Source: Myxocyprinus asiaticus (Eukaryota; Chordata; Actinopteri; Cypriniformes; Catostomidae). Taken from it: a stretch of DNA of 64,000 nt. The stretch lies in the NCBI RefSeq assembly GCF_019703515.2, contig NC_059368.1, positions 32,809,391-32,873,390 of the forward strand. The letters run 5' to 3'. A program made the translations under genes and the position numbers. Positions 1 through 10,697 of the stretch are shown piece by piece. Within the stretch, counting starts at the first letter, position 1; each line of letters opens with the position of its first letter. The notes beneath the pieces are model-generated. The model did no database searches. It was not told the DNA's origin and saw only the letters and a list, made by a program, of their open reading frames with translations.

Positions 1-566
1 CCATCTACTGGCCCTTTGATGAACTATTTTTTACCCCCCTTTTTGAACATGCGCAATGTTTGTTTACAATAACAATGCTTCTAACTTTTATCCCACTTTG
101 GCCCCACCCCAACCTTTTTGTGTAAACACACACTCAAAACAATAACAAAACAAAAATAATAATTAATAATAAAAACAGGACAATAAAAATGACAATAAAG
201 CTGAAAATCTAAAATTAAGTTAACCTTAAACATATATGTCTTTAAAAAATAAATAAACTAAATGCTTTTAAACCTACCCCAGTATACTGATGTGTTAAAA
301 CTGATTAAAGGTCCCCAAGCCAATAACTTGCATTACCTCTTAGACCAAATTTCTTGTATAATATAGAGTAAGATGGTGTAACATATAAACAATACCCTTT
401 AGAACAGTGTTAATTTACTTTTAAATTGTAACATCTATAGATAAACTTTAGCATGTACAGGATAATGATGCATCATCCAACATATTATCAAGAGAAATAA
501 ATAGAAACATTTGCTCATTTTGTTGTCAGAGCACAAAAATAAAAATTATGAAAAGGGATTTGTTTA

Positions 567-682
567 GTTCATGTTTATAGTTAGGGTTATTGGATATCAC
601 TTATTTAAATAAACTGCACTTGGGTTCATCTTTACTTCAAGTCTTCATCATCTGCCTGCCAGTGCCAGCAACAAAAGTTACA
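567..682 (+). mobile_element. LTR fragment related to the 14.66-16.64 kb LTR element
   Basis: This stretch resembles the 3' part of the LTRs at 14664-14955 and 16231-16641. All share the run from 'tttatagttagggtt' through 'aaataaactgcacttgggtt' to a terminal GTTACA. Only the U3-distal/R-U5 part is present, with small differences, and no flanking target duplication is visible. It is therefore an older truncated or solo LTR fragment of the same or a sister family. Confidence 0.6.
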
Positions 683-879
683 CTTGTGCTCCATGTGGTG
701 GAAAGTACCTTACTGCTATAGGCTACTGTATGTTAACACTTTATTAAAGAAAGATAAAAACAAAACTTTGAAACCAACCAAAGGTCAATCAGATATTTGG
801 CAATGTTAGAATGTTTGCAAAACATGTTTTTCTCTCTCTTTTTCTTTTTTTTTTTTCCTGGGTGGGAATTGTAAAAACG

Positions 880-1068
880 AAAAGCCTATGATACCGGAGC
901 AGGACGGAATCTTAGGGGAGTGGGAGTGAAAAAATCGCGTAGACCTCTCTACCTGCAGGCTTTTGTGGGCAGGAGCGGGACAAAATATTCTGTATTTTTT
1001 GTGGGAGCGGGACAGAATCTCACGGGAGCGGGTCTGAAAAATCCATTCCGCACAGACCTCTACTTTAT
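880..1068. repeat. Diverged short tandem repeat with GGGAGCGGGAC-like units
   Basis: Four imperfect units of the type 'ggagcgggacagaat' occur between 894 and 1050, followed by 'ccgcacagacctctac'. The arrangement resembles the end of a non-autonomous DNA transposon, but no matching inverted end was found. The 1069-1735 stretch has no gene I can support. Confidence 0.35.
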
Positions 1069-1740
1069 AATATAATTTAGGTCCAGTATATCATAAACAC
1101 CCGCAGTGCGATTTTGGGGAGCTAATGTGGAGGACAATATTTGATAAGAGGTGGTACATTAACAGCCACGTGGTCACTGCTAGAGACACCACCAGGCTTC
1201 TTTATGGGCACTAAAAATCTATGCATTGCACAAAAGTATCTCTTATTACCGTCCTCGCTCATGACATCTCTGACTCTGGTTTGCAGCAGCTGCTTCTTAA
1301 GTGTGTCATTGCTTTTAACCAATTACAAAAATGTAAAAATACTACACATTTCTGGTGCTGTTTTGTGATTGGTTGACCAGTCCACAGCCTACTCTCAATG
1401 TTTGCAACATACAGCCCGCCCCGATATTGCTTTTAACTAATGCACAGAAAAGAATATTTTATTAATGTTTGATTGGGTGGGCAAGACTCATGTTTGGGTG
1501 GGCTCAGCCCACCCCTGCCCACGCCTACATCCGAACCCCACTTCAGAGTGGCCGTATTTCCCGCACGGAGAAGATGAGAAGCATGATCAACGAATGTGAG
1601 AGGATAAAATAGCTATCTGTAATAGATATTGATTATTTGTTTATAGTGTATTATAGATTTTCTATTTAATTTTAAACGTTGTATTATTCTAAAAGACTAT
1701 GTACATGTGTATAACATGGCTGAGTGTAGTAGCCAACATA

Positions 1741-3317
1741 CAGTTGTGCTCAAAAGTTTGCATGCCCTGGCAGAAATTGTGAAGTTTTGTCTTTTATTTA
1801 AGGATAGTGATCATATGAAGCCATTTATTATCACATAGTTGTTTGGCTCCTTTTTAAATCATAGTGATAACAGAAATCACCCAAATGGCCCTGATCAAAA
1901 GTTTACATACCCTTGAATATTTGGCCTTGTTACAGACACACAAGGTGACACACACAAGTTTAAATGGCAATTAAAGTTTAATTTCCCACACCTGTGGCTT
2001 TTTGAATTGCAGTTAGTATCTGTGTATAAATAGTCAATGAGTTTGTTAGCTCTCACGTGGATGCACTGAGCAGGCTAGATACTGAACCATGGGGAGCAGA
2101 AAATTACTGTCAAAAGACCTGCGTAACAAGGTAATGGAACTATATAAAGATGGAAAAGGATATAAAAAGATATCCAAAGCCTTGAAAATGCCAGTCAGTA
2201 CTGTTCAATCACTTTAAAATTCGGGGCTCTCTTGATACCAAGCCAAGGTCAGGTAGACCAAGAAAGATTGCAGCCACAACTGCCAGAAGAATTGTTCGGG
2301 ATACAAAGAAAAACCCACAGGTAACCTCAGGAGAAAAACAGGCCGCTCTGAAAAAGACGGTGTGGTTGTTTCAAGGAGCACAATACAACGATACTTGAAC
2401 AAAAATGAGCTGCATGGTCGAGCGCCTATTTAGCAGCCTTTACTGCGCCAATGCCACAAAAAAGCCTGGTTACAATATGCCCGACAACACCTTGACACGC
2501 CTCACAGCTTCTGGCACACTGTAATTTGGATTGACGAGACCAAAATAGAGCTTTATGGTCACAACCATAAGCGCTATGTTTGGAGAGGGGTTAACAAGGC
2601 CTATAGTGAAAAGAATACCATCCCCACTGTGAAGCATGGTCGTGGCTCACTGATGTTTTGGGGGTGTGTGAGCTCTAAAGGCACGGGGAATCTTGTGAAA
2701 ATTTATGGCAAGATGAATGCAGCTTGTTATCAGAAAATACTGGCAGACAGTTTGCATTCTTCTGCACGAAAGCTGCGCATGGGACATTCTTTGACTTTCC
2801 AGCATGACAATGACCCTAAGCATAAGGCCAAGTTGACTCTCCAGTGGTTACAGCAGAAAAAGGTGAAGGTTCTGGAGTGGCCATCACAGTCTCCAGACCT
2901 TAATATCATTGAGCCACTCTGGGGAGATCTCAAACTTGTGGTTTATGCAAGACGACCAAAGACTTTGCATGACCTGGAGGCATTTTGCCAAGACGAATGG
3001 GCAGCTATACCACCTGCAAGAATTTGGGGTCTCATAGACAACTATTACAAAAGACTGCATGCTGTCATTGATGCTAAAGGGGGCAATACACAGTATTAAG
3101 AACCAAGGGTATGCAGACTTTTGAACAGGGTCATTTCATTTTTTCTATGTTGCCATGTTTTGTTTTATGATTGTGCCATTCTGTTATAGCCTACAGCTGA
3201 ATATGAATCCCATAAGAAATAAAAGAAATGTGTTTTGCCTGCTCACTCATGTTTTCTTTAAAAATGGTACATATATTACCAATTCTCCAAAGGTATGCAA
3301 ACTTTTGAGCACAACTG
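1741..3317 (+). mobile_element. Tc1-like DNA transposon, inactive copy
   Basis: The ends are inverted repeats: CAGTTGTGCTCAAAAGTTTG at 1741 and its complement ending at 3317. Both are flanked by the TA dinucleotide typical of Tc1/mariner insertion (1739-1740 and 3318-3319). The interior carries a broken transposase in the same orientation. At about 1.58 kb it is close to a complete Tc1 element, so it is a full-length dead copy rather than a fragment. Confidence 0.9.
2089..3099 (+). pseudogene. Tc1-like transposase pseudogene
   Basis: The enzyme would cut and rejoin the transposon ends at TA sites using a DDE triad. The likely original start is the ATG at 2089, opening an N-terminal helix-turn-helix region (SKDLRNKVMELYKDGKGYKK). 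That frame hits a stop near 2214 in the linker region. The next stretch, containing RSGRPRKIAATTARRIVRD, is in another frame and stops near 2400. The longest intact piece is the C-terminal catalytic half from the ATG at 2629. It has GRGSLMFWGC, then the second acidic block FQHDNDPKH, then SPDLNIIEPLW with the third acidic residue. A WIDETKIEL motif just upstream (about 2530) carries the first aspartate. At least two frameshifts make it non-functional. Confidence 0.88.
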
Positions 3318-3343
3318 TACTTGCATTTAACTTGATAAACAGC

Positions 3344-3562
3344 TGTGACGAGGAGGAGGAGGGCGTGGCCGGTCCGTGATGGAGCTGAATCAGCCGATCA
3401 GTGGGACAGCGAGATAAGGGGCGGCCGGGGGCGCCGGTTCAAGAGAGACACACAATACTGCACTGCACGTTTGTTGATGTTGGTTTTAAGTTTACCATTA
3501 AAGTTTATGTTTACTGTTCAGCCGGTTCCCACCTCCTCCTTGCCCGTCCTTATAGTGTTACA
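3344..3562 (+). mobile_element. LTR (5') of a Gypsy-like retrotransposon with primer-binding site
   Basis: The segment begins TGTGACGAGGAGG and ends GTGTTACA, so it has TG...CA LTR termini. It is followed directly by GTGGTGCCGGATGCCCGGGA (3563-3582), which fits a tRNA primer-binding site. It contains GC-rich sequence and a 'taaagtttatgtt' tail region. No second LTR with a matching end was found downstream; the body appears interrupted by the LINE fragment at 3583-4145. Confidence 0.6.
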
Positions 3563-3582
3563 GTGGTGCCGGATGCCCGGGA

Positions 3583-4145
3583 CAGATCTAAAGATCTAGT
3601 TAATCAAAAAGTTGGTATAGGAGTATATATATTCCAAGATTTAAGACAAAAATAAGTCTAAGAAAAACTGATAAATTGTCTGTATATTCCACAGAGTTAA
3701 TTGCTATAATAGTAGGGCTACAATGGATTGAACAGACTAAGCCAATTAGGACTGTCATTTGTTCGTATTCGTCGTCAGCTCTTAAAAGTATAATGTCTAC
3801 AAGAACTGACAGAGAAGATCTACTGCTGGAAATCTATACATTATTGTACAGATTGAAAGCAGAGGGTATAACAGTGTACATTTGTTGGATACCAGCACAC
3901 ATTGGGATAGCAGGGAATGAAATAGCTGATAAGTTAGCAAAAAAAAGCATTAAAGAAAAACTTGGAGGAGCTGAACACACAGCACCAGCTGAAGTATGGG
4001 CTCTGATCCTCCGGGGTGGGTGGGGCATTACATCCTCATATATATATATAAAAAAATACAGATGCATCACCCATGTAAGCTACATAGTAGGTGGCGGTAA
4101 TACTCCTAAGGAGTGAGCGGCTATTAACAAGATGAAGAAGAAGAA
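3583..4145 (+). mobile_element. 5'-truncated I-type LINE 3' end
   Basis: This is the last part of a non-LTR retrotransposon. It holds an RNase H domain, then the tail 'gtaggtggcggtaat' and a terminal GAAGAAGAAGAAGAA repeat (4133-4147), a 3' end style seen in fish I-clade LINEs. No endonuclease or reverse transcriptase is left, as expected from incomplete reverse transcription. It sits directly after the LTR and primer-binding site at 3344-3582, suggesting insertion into that element. Confidence 0.7.
3676..4116 (+). pseudogene. LINE RNase H domain remnant
   Basis: RNase H would degrade the RNA strand of the element's RNA:DNA hybrid during retrotransposition. The open stretch carries VYSTELIAIIVGLQWIEQ (the Glu region), CSYSSSALKSI (where the usual Asp is replaced by Tyr), and WIPAHIGIAGNEIADKLAKK with the conserved His and final Asp. 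The beginning of the domain (VGIGVYI) lies upstream in another frame near 3612, so a frameshift separates the two. With the missing catalytic Asp, the frameshift and the lost reverse transcriptase, this is a dead fragment. Confidence 0.72.
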
Positions 4146-4429
4146 GAAAGCCCAGGACACAGGAGGGATACGCTGACGCGGAGTCCTCGCCATTGCCATC
4201 TGTCAGGGGAGCAGCCGCAGCCGACTGCCTGGGGACGGAGGGGTTGCTGCCAGCCGCCGAGAGCCTGGGGAACCGTGGCCGTCTGTCGAAAAGGGGAGGA
4301 GTGGTTCCGTCCACCAGGGGCCAGAGGACTCGCTGCCGTCGCCATGGGAGGAGTGAGCTGCCATCTGCTAGAGAGTGGAGGAGCGGTTGAGGAACGGGCG
4401 ACAGCACATCCGGGAGCCGGCGAGCAAGT

Positions 4430-4471
<42 letters not shown>

Positions 4472-4600
4472 CTCAGCTTGCCCTTTCCCTCACCCCACGC
4501 CTCCCCTCGTCTCTCCCCCCAGGTTCACAGGAGGTGGGGTGGGCCACCGGCTGACAGGCAGGGCAGCGTCTCCCCTTATATATGGTTAACCAAAATTGTT
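4146..4600. other. GC-rich block, possibly LTR-retrotransposon leader
   Basis: Unlike the AT-rich surroundings, 4146-4580 is rich in GC and in GAGGAG/GCCGCC-type words and contains a CT microsatellite. It may be the untranslated leader of the Gypsy-like element whose LTR lies at 3344-3562, displaced by the LINE insertion. Several overlapping open frames here are low-complexity and match no protein family I know. This is inference from position and composition only. Confidence 0.3.
4432..4467. repeat. (CT)n microsatellite
   Basis: An uninterrupted run of CT dinucleotides lies inside the GC-rich block. Confidence 0.95.
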
Positions 4601-5083
4601 AAGAATTTCACAGTACAATATTTGCTTATATCGCCCACTCCTAAAAGTGACAATTACAAAAATCAAACTTAATGAGTGCAGTAAGATGTCAGGTCAAAAT
4701 GAGTAATTGCTGTTTTTGTAAACAGACATGAGCAGCAAAACGAGACAGCTGGTACCTCATCACCCATCAGAGAGAGTTTGAACAGGTTAGTAAATAGTTT
4801 AGTAAGTTAGATTAAGTAAATGTTCAAAATAGGGCTGCAGCTAATGATTATTTTGATAATCGACTAATCTAACGATTATTAGAACGATTATTCGACTATT
4901 CGGGCAATTATTGCAACGATTAATCATTAACTGACTATTCAGCTTCTGCACCGAAGTTTGTATTAAACGTGCTTGCTAACAATACAGAGGACAAAAACAT
5001 CTTTTAAAAATACCTCTAAATGACATTCAATGAATAAAGGAAAAAACAACAACTTTTTATTTAGTTTAATTCGGTTAAAAATT

Positions 5084-5502
5084 CACTGCAAAAAATCCTA
5101 TTGGTATCAAGTAATTTTTGTCTTGTTTTCCATTTAAAATTGTCTAAAATACATTTACTTGAGTAGCAACATATAAGATATTGAGACACTGAGACTTGCT
5201 TTAAGAAACAAATATAAGTGTATTTTGTATATGTGTATTTTTTCACTTGGTTATACCTCTGCGAGAGCAGTAAAGACAAAATATGCTTATATTCAAGATC
5301 TATTCTCTAAAAGCAAGTCTAAATATCTTATAACTTAAAGGATTTTTAAATATTTTAATATATTTGTGTATTTAATATAATATTCAAAATTCTCAGTTTC
5401 TTCTGCAGTATAGCTGCTAAAGTAAATGAATGTAGTTTTAGATATTAATATTGGAAAACAAGCCAAAACAAAAACAAATCAAAAACGTATTTTGTTGCAG
5501 TG
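5084..5502. mobile_element. MITE with CACTGCAAAAAAT-type inverted ends
   Basis: The left end CACTGCAAAAAAT (5084) and right end ATTTTGTTGCAGTG (to 5502) are imperfect inverted complements, with 'gtcttgttttcc' near the left matched by 'ggaaaacaagcc' near the right. The interior is AT-rich and non-coding. The flanks show no clear 8-bp duplication. Confidence 0.6.
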
Positions 5503-5747
5503 TATAATGGGGTGAAGACTACCCTCTCTCACCTTTTTGTTCACTTCAATCCATCTTTATCTCACAAAAAAACAAACTCTCTCTTATTAATAAAGCTGCA
5601 TACTGCCAATTTTCTTCACTATAAGAAATGCACAGTGACATATAAACTCAGCAAAAGAAGAAACGTCCCTTGACACTGTATTTTAAAGATAATTTAGTAA
5701 AAATCCAAGTAACTTTACAGATCTTTATTGTAAAGGGTTTAAGCAAT

Positions 5748-5935
5748 GTTCCCTATCTGTCACTCACTTGACGTTGTGTCGATGTAGTGACACTAGGGGT
5801 CACTCTTGGAAGCCCGAGACACCTCTGGTCTTTGATAAAAGGCCAATGAAAATTGGCGAGTGGTATTTGCATGCCACTCCCCCAGACATACGGGTATAAA
5901 AGGAACTGGTATGCAACCACTAATTCAGATTTTCT
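5748..5935 (+). repeat. DIRS copy A left inverted terminal repeat with TATA box
   Basis: This is the inverted complement of 9676-9883, including the words 'gtagtgacactaggggtcac', 'cgagacacctctggtctttg' and 'gtggtatttgcatgccactc'. It contains GGGTATAAAAGG at about 5892-5903, a plausible promoter for the element. The same repeat begins copies B and C. Confidence 0.85.
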
Positions 5936-6047
5936 CTTCGGAGCCGAACGGTCATGCTCAATTCCCACGACTGTTCATTCACCTCTGCTGGATCTGATGG
6001 CGCATTTCAGCGGCTTCTCCCTCCTCTGCACTGGTGCACTGTAAAGA

Positions 6048-7150
6048 ATGCCCCTGGGCGCTTCGGCAGAAACAAAAAGAGTATATTTCTCTAAAAGAGT
6101 ATATATCTCTAAAAGAGCGGCACACACAGAACGTCTTTTTAAAGATGCCTTTCCTTTGTGTGTTATTCCTGGTTGCGCTCGTTATCTCTCGCCTTCTGAT
6201 GGTCACGATCACTGTCTTTCGTGTCTGGGCACTGCTCACGCAGAGACAGCATTCGTGGATGGGTCATGTACTCATTGCGAGAACATGTCCATGGCAACGA
6301 TGCGGTCGCGGCTTACCTTCATAATAAAGCAAGCCACCCCAGAGGCTCCCCGCTTCGGTCCTTCGCTCCAGGCCAGCGCGGCTAGCACTGGGGGTGATTT
6401 GGGGACCTCAATGGGACCGCCTCCGCCGGGTATCCCCCCGCTGACCTCCCATTCTCCAGCATGCTCGTCTGCCCCGATTGGGCTTCCGGATGAGTCCGCC
6501 GGCTCGTCTCACGGCGAGTTCGACCTCTTATTCGGAGCGTGCGAAAGTGATGAGCTCTCGAGCGCAGCATCTGAGAGCGGGCTCATCCAGTCGGACGTGG
6601 AAGCCTCAGCTGGGCTCCTCATTTCCGGTGCGGACGCCCAGTCACAGGCTGACGCGGAGATGATGACATGCTTTCCCGGGCGCCCAAAGCTCCCGTCCAA
6701 GGCCTGTAGGTTTACGTCGTCTCTGATGGCCGAGGCCTACGGTGCCGCTGGACAAGCCGCCTCCGCCCTGCATGCCATGGCTCTCCTGCAAGTCCGCCAA
6801 GGTGCTAAAGGAACTGCACGAGGGTAGTTCCGCCCCGGGATTGATGCAGGAGCTGCACTCGGCGACCGACCTTGCTCTCCAGACGATGAAGGTCACAGCA
6901 TGGTCTCTCGGGCGGGCGATGTCCACCTTGGTGGTCCAGGAGTGCCACCTTTGGCTCAACCTGGTTGAGATGGGAGAGGCCGACAAGGCACAGTTCCTTG
7001 CTGCCCCCATTTCCCAAGTTGGCCAGTCAGGCGACACCAAGGACTTTGCCCAGCAGTTCTCAGTGGTGAAGCAGCAGACAGAGGTTATCCGGCACATCCT
7101 GCCCCGGCACAGCTCAAGATCCCGCACCCCGTCTGCTCGTCGCCAAGGGC
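6048..7150 (+). pseudogene. DIRS copy A gag-like ORF, frameshifted
   Basis: This would be the structural protein of the DIRS particle. The ATG at 6048 opens a frame with a cysteine/histidine-rich cluster near residues 38-82 (GHDHCLSCLGTAHAE and DGSCTHCENM), then a Ser/Ala/Glu-rich linker (GEFDLLFGACESDELSSAAS). The frame ends at a stop at 6825-6827 after QVRQGAKGTARG. The homologous continuation (AKVLKELHEG, then VVQECHLWLNLVEMGEADK) runs in the +1 frame from about 6790 to 7150. Copy C shows the same shift. Compared with copy C, a segment near 6675-6690 is also deleted. The product as read is truncated. Confidence 0.7.
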
Positions 7151-7162
7151 ATCCCCCCTGCG

Positions 7163-7761
7163 GTGACTGCACCGGCACCGGCTCCGCCGCAGCCCACCCC
7201 TGTGGCCCGGCCCCGGCATGGAGCCCACCGCCTTGTGCGGAACTTGGACGTGTGGCTCGCGCTTTCCAAACCATTGCGATGGCTGATCCAGACCATCCGA
7301 CTCAGCTACGCGATTCAGTTCGCCAGGTGCCCGCCCAGGTTCAGCGGTATTCACTTCACCTTGGTCAAGAGCGAAAACGCTGCCACCTTGCGCACGGAGA
7401 TCGCCACCCTCCTACGGAAGGGCGCGATAGAACCTGTCCCTCCAGCCGAGATGAAGAAAGGGTTTTACAGCCCCTACTTCATCGTACCGAAAAAAGGCGG
7501 TGGGTTGCGGCCAATCTTGGACCTGCGAGTACTGAACCGGGCTTTACACAGACATATGGCGTCCTTGGCGGTGGCCACCCGCTCGGGTTGACGCATATGA
7601 GGCCGCTTCAGCACTGGCTCCAGACTCGAGTCCCGAGATGGGCATGGTGCCACGGGACACATCGCGTGGCCATCACTGTACATCATCATCGCGTGGGCAC
7701 CCTCTGGCACCCGCGCCCAGACCTCTGGAATCTCCATGTCTGGCCCCTGGACGGGACGTGA
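7163..7761 (+). pseudogene. DIRS copy A reverse transcriptase/RNase H remnant
   Basis: The frame from 7163 contains the N-terminal fingers of a DIRS-type reverse transcriptase. Around residues 105-130 it reads GFYSPYFIVPKKGGGLRPIL followed by DLRVLNRAL. Immediately after this, the palm domain with the YLDD active site is absent. The sequence jumps to the later RNase H region (HMRPLQHWLQTRVPRWAW, in the frame ending at 7761), and most of that domain is missing too, resuming at WHPRPDLWNLHVWPLDGT. Both junctions point to internal deletions. No reverse transcription activity is possible. Confidence 0.78.
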
Positions 7762-7809
7762 CACTGCACCTGCGGTGGTAGACACAATCACTCAGGCTAG
7801 GGCCCCCTC

Positions 7810-8761
7810 TATGAGGTGCTATGATGTATGCCTTTAAGTGGAGTCTGTTCGCTAAGTGGTGTTCTTCCCGATGCAAAGACCCCCAGAGATGCAGTCGGAT
7901 CAGTGCTTTCCTTCCTGCAGGAGAGGTTGGAAGGGAGGCTGTCCCCTTCCACCTTGAAGGTGTATGTTGCCGCCATAGCAGCACACCACGACGCAGTCAA
8001 CGGTAAGTCCTTAGGGAAGCACGACCTGATCATCAGGTTCCTAAGAGGTGCCAGGAGGCTGAATCCCTCCAGACCGCACCTCGTTCCCTCATGGAACCTC
8101 TCTGTAGTTCTTCAGGGTCTACAGAGAGCCCCCTTTGAGCCTTTGCAGTCAGCCAAGCTTAAGGCACTCTCCTTGAAGACTGCCCTCCTGACTTCGCTCA
8201 CTTCCATCAAGAGGGTAGGTGACCTGCAAGCGTTCTCTGTCAGCGAAACGTGCCTGGAGTTCGGTCCGGGTTACTCTCAGGTGATACTGAGACCCCGACC
8301 GGGCTATGTGCCCAAGGTTCCCACCACCCCTTTTAGGGACCAGGTGGTGTACCTGCAAGCGCTGCCCCAGGAGGAGCAGACCCAGCCCTGTTGTCGCTGT
8401 GTCCGGTGCGTGCTTTACGCATCTATTTGGATCACATGCAGAGCTTTATAATCTCTGAGCAGATCTTTGTCTGCTTTGGTGCACAGCGGAAAGGAAGCGC
8501 TGTCTCCAAGCATAGGATCGCCCACTGGCTCATTGACGCCATAACTATGGCATATATCGCCCAGGACATGCCGCCCTGGTAGGGCTACGAGCCCATTCTA
8601 CCAGGGGTGTAGCGGCTTCCTGGGCCCTGGTCAGGGGTGCCTCTCTAACAGACATTTGCAGAGCAGCAGGCTGGGCAACACCCAACACCTTTGCAAGGTT
8701 CTACAACCTCCAGGTGGAACCGGTTTCGTCCCAGGTAGTGGCACGCAATACAAGCGGATAA
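7810..8761 (+). pseudogene. DIRS copy A tyrosine recombinase, frameshifted
   Basis: This enzyme would integrate the circular DNA intermediate. The N-terminal DNA-binding part (SVLSFLQERLEGRLSPSTLK, then VYVAAIAAHHDAVNGKSLGK) is open in the frame from 7828. The catalytic part has SIKRVGDLQ, with the first Arg, near residue 125. That frame ends at 8451 within the region corresponding to CPVRALRIYLDHMQSF, which continues in a second frame to 8582. The His-x-x-Arg box (AHSTRGVAASWA, about 8588-8625) and the presumed catalytic Tyr (NTFARFYNLQVEPV, about 8682-8725) lie in yet another frame. All key residues can be seen, but at least two frameshifts separate them. Confidence 0.78.
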
Positions 8762-9513
8762 GCCCAGGATAGCCGGCCAGGTGTATCGCTTGCACATAGT
8801 GCCTTCCACCTCCTTTTGAGCTGAAGACGTGCACCATTAATTCCCAGTAGTGTTCACAAGTTTGTCAACAGGGAGGTTGACTTCCTCCGAGCCCTGTGGC
8901 AGTCGAGTGTTTGGAGAGATTCGCTGACGGCCCAGAACATGTGCTAACTAAGAGTCCTGTTCTGGGGTAGTTGCTCCGCATGTGGTGGTTCCCTGTAAGA
9001 CTAACCCCATGTGATATATATCTTCTGCTAATTCGTTTCCCTGTTGGCAAACTGCATCTTCCTTGGGCAGAGCCCCTCTGCCCCAGTCTCCATGTTTGTA
9101 GTAACTCCTCCTCCATTGGGCAGGATCTACCTTGAAGACTCTCCACATGGTTGGAAAGACCATGTGACGTATCCTTCCACTTAAATATCCCCCCTCTCTT
9201 TGGGCGAGGTGTGGTCTCCGCTGTGTCTTCCCCTTGGGAGGGACACCCCCTGACTAGACCTGGCGGGCCAGTCGGATAATCTTTTTTCCACTCCCTAAAA
9301 AAGAAGGGGAAAAGAGGCCACGACTGGGTTAAGCCTGTCTCTATCTTTTGGGTAGTCGACTTGTCCCCAAAAAGGGCCGTTCGACACTCATAAATATGTT
9401 GGGGGAGGTTACGTGTCGACCTGGTGTGCTGGCTATGAGGCACACAGTAGTCTGCCCACCACACACCGCCAGTTCACGTAACACAGTTCAGCCAATTGTG
9501 GCGTTTCGTACAG
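8762..9513 (+). other. DIRS copy A 3' untranslated region
   Basis: Non-coding sequence between the recombinase and the internal complementary region. Parts are shared with copy B (43850-44340) and copy C (57430-57740), for example 'ggcgaggtgtggtctccgct' and 'tgttgggggaggttacgtgt'. No ORF here has support. Confidence 0.65.
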
Positions 9514-9615
9514 GGACCCCTAGTGTCACTACTTCGACACAACGTCGAGTGAGTGACAGATAGTTACTTGTGTAACCTCCGTTCCCTGATGGATGGAACA
9601 AGATGTTGTGTCCCT
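9514..9615. repeat. DIRS copy A internal complementary region
   Basis: The first half (9514-9563, including 'ctagtgtcactacttcgaca' and 'cgagtgagtgacagatag') is the complement of the element's extreme left end. The second half (9564-9615, including 'ttacttgtgtaacctccgtt') is the complement of its extreme right end. This left-plus-right complementary junction is the hallmark used by DIRS1-type elements to form a circular DNA. Confidence 0.85.
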
Positions 9616-9675
9616 GCTGCTACAATGCTGAACTACCCGCTGAAATGGCCGGACCTTATATCAGCTCCTCAGCAT

Positions 9676-9883
9676 AAAACCTGAATGAGTGGTTGCATAC
9701 CAGCTCCTTTTATACCCGTATGTCCGGGGGAGTGGCATGCAAATACCACTCACCAATTTTCATTGGCCTTTTATCAAAGACAAGAGGTGTCTCGGGCTCC
9801 CAAGAGTGACACCTAGTGTCACTACATCGACAAAACATCTCGTTCCCTCCATCAGGGAATGGAGGTTACACAAGTAACCATGA
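9676..9883 (-). repeat. DIRS copy A right inverted terminal repeat
   Basis: Inverted complement of 5748-5935, including a minus-strand TATAAAAGG. It ends in GGTTACACAAGTAACCATGATG. The final 'ATG' also stands before the left end (5746-5748 region), consistent with recombination at a short shared triplet. Confidence 0.82.
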
Positions 9884-10661
9884 TGATCTGTGTAATTTTA
9901 GCTAACTTGATCTTGCCTGCTAATGCTGACGAATTGCAAGCTACCTTGCTTCGTACCTTTCAAATAATTTCAACGATCTTCTCTTTACACTAAAAGTCAG
10001 GTTATTGTCAATGTTAATCTGTAATTATTTAGCAAGGCAAACTACAATAATACATGAAATGAATGCTAGACAATGTTCAAGATAATGCAAAAAGCTCCAT
10101 AAATTAGTGTAACATAACTTGGTTATACAGAATAACGCATCAATATATCAAAATGACAGTTGTGATGGAATCACATCAATACTGAATTGTGTCAGCATAT
10201 TTATAATGTACTGTCTATTTTATAAACAGCTACTGTCATCATCCACCAAATTTAGCTAACAGCTATTGATAAAACTGACTAGCTAGCTAACGCTGACATA
10301 GGCTATCGTATAAATGCAGTCAATGTATCATGCGAAGAAAAGTGATTGCTTCAAACTACTTGCATAGTCAGACCTATATCCACACTTTGTTTTAGCCCTA
10401 TTCCAGCACTGGAGAGTCAAATATAATATGCAGTCTCAAAGTTTCTAGTAAAACAATCATAACTGTGTAATTTTAATTATGCTACCTCATCTGTCAGCAT
10501 GATGCCGGTGAATCACGTTCAGTCTCTTTGTTTTGGTTGATGCTCGTGTCCCTATGGAGTGTGTGCATGATCACGAGCAACAAGCAGCTGGCTGCAGTTC
10601 ACTTAATGGCCACAGGTGTCATTAATAACAAGGGTTTCTGAATCTTACATACTGCACCTTT
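9884..10661. other. Unresolved segment, probably the end of another DNA transposon
   Basis: There is no ORF of note. The right edge 'aatcttacatactgcacctt' resembles the terminus of a frequent fish non-autonomous DNA element. Its expected partner end was not found at the left, so a deletion accompanied or followed the DIRS insertion. Tc1 sequence resumes right after, at 'aatgaacatgcacctgtgga'. Confidence 0.35.
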
Positions 10662-10697
10662 AATGAACATGCACCTGTGGAATGGTCGTTAAGACAC

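Larger units (their letters stand above)
5748..9883 (+). mobile_element. DIRS-like tyrosine-recombinase retrotransposon, copy A
   Basis: Copy A is the most complete of three related DIRS-like elements in the window. It has inverted terminal repeats (about 5748-5935 and 9676-9883), a gag-like region, a reverse transcriptase fragment, an RNase H-region remnant, a tyrosine recombinase and an internal complementary region near 9514-9615. DIRS elements integrate by tyrosine recombinase through a circular DNA, so no target duplication is expected. Most of the RT core is deleted and the coding frames are broken, so the copy cannot move by itself. It interrupts the Tc1 element at 5643-12292. Confidence 0.88.

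Noticed and set aside
4036..4589. Overlapping GC-rich open frames on both strands
   Set aside because: They are low-complexity readings of a GC-rich block and a CT microsatellite, with no recognisable domain.
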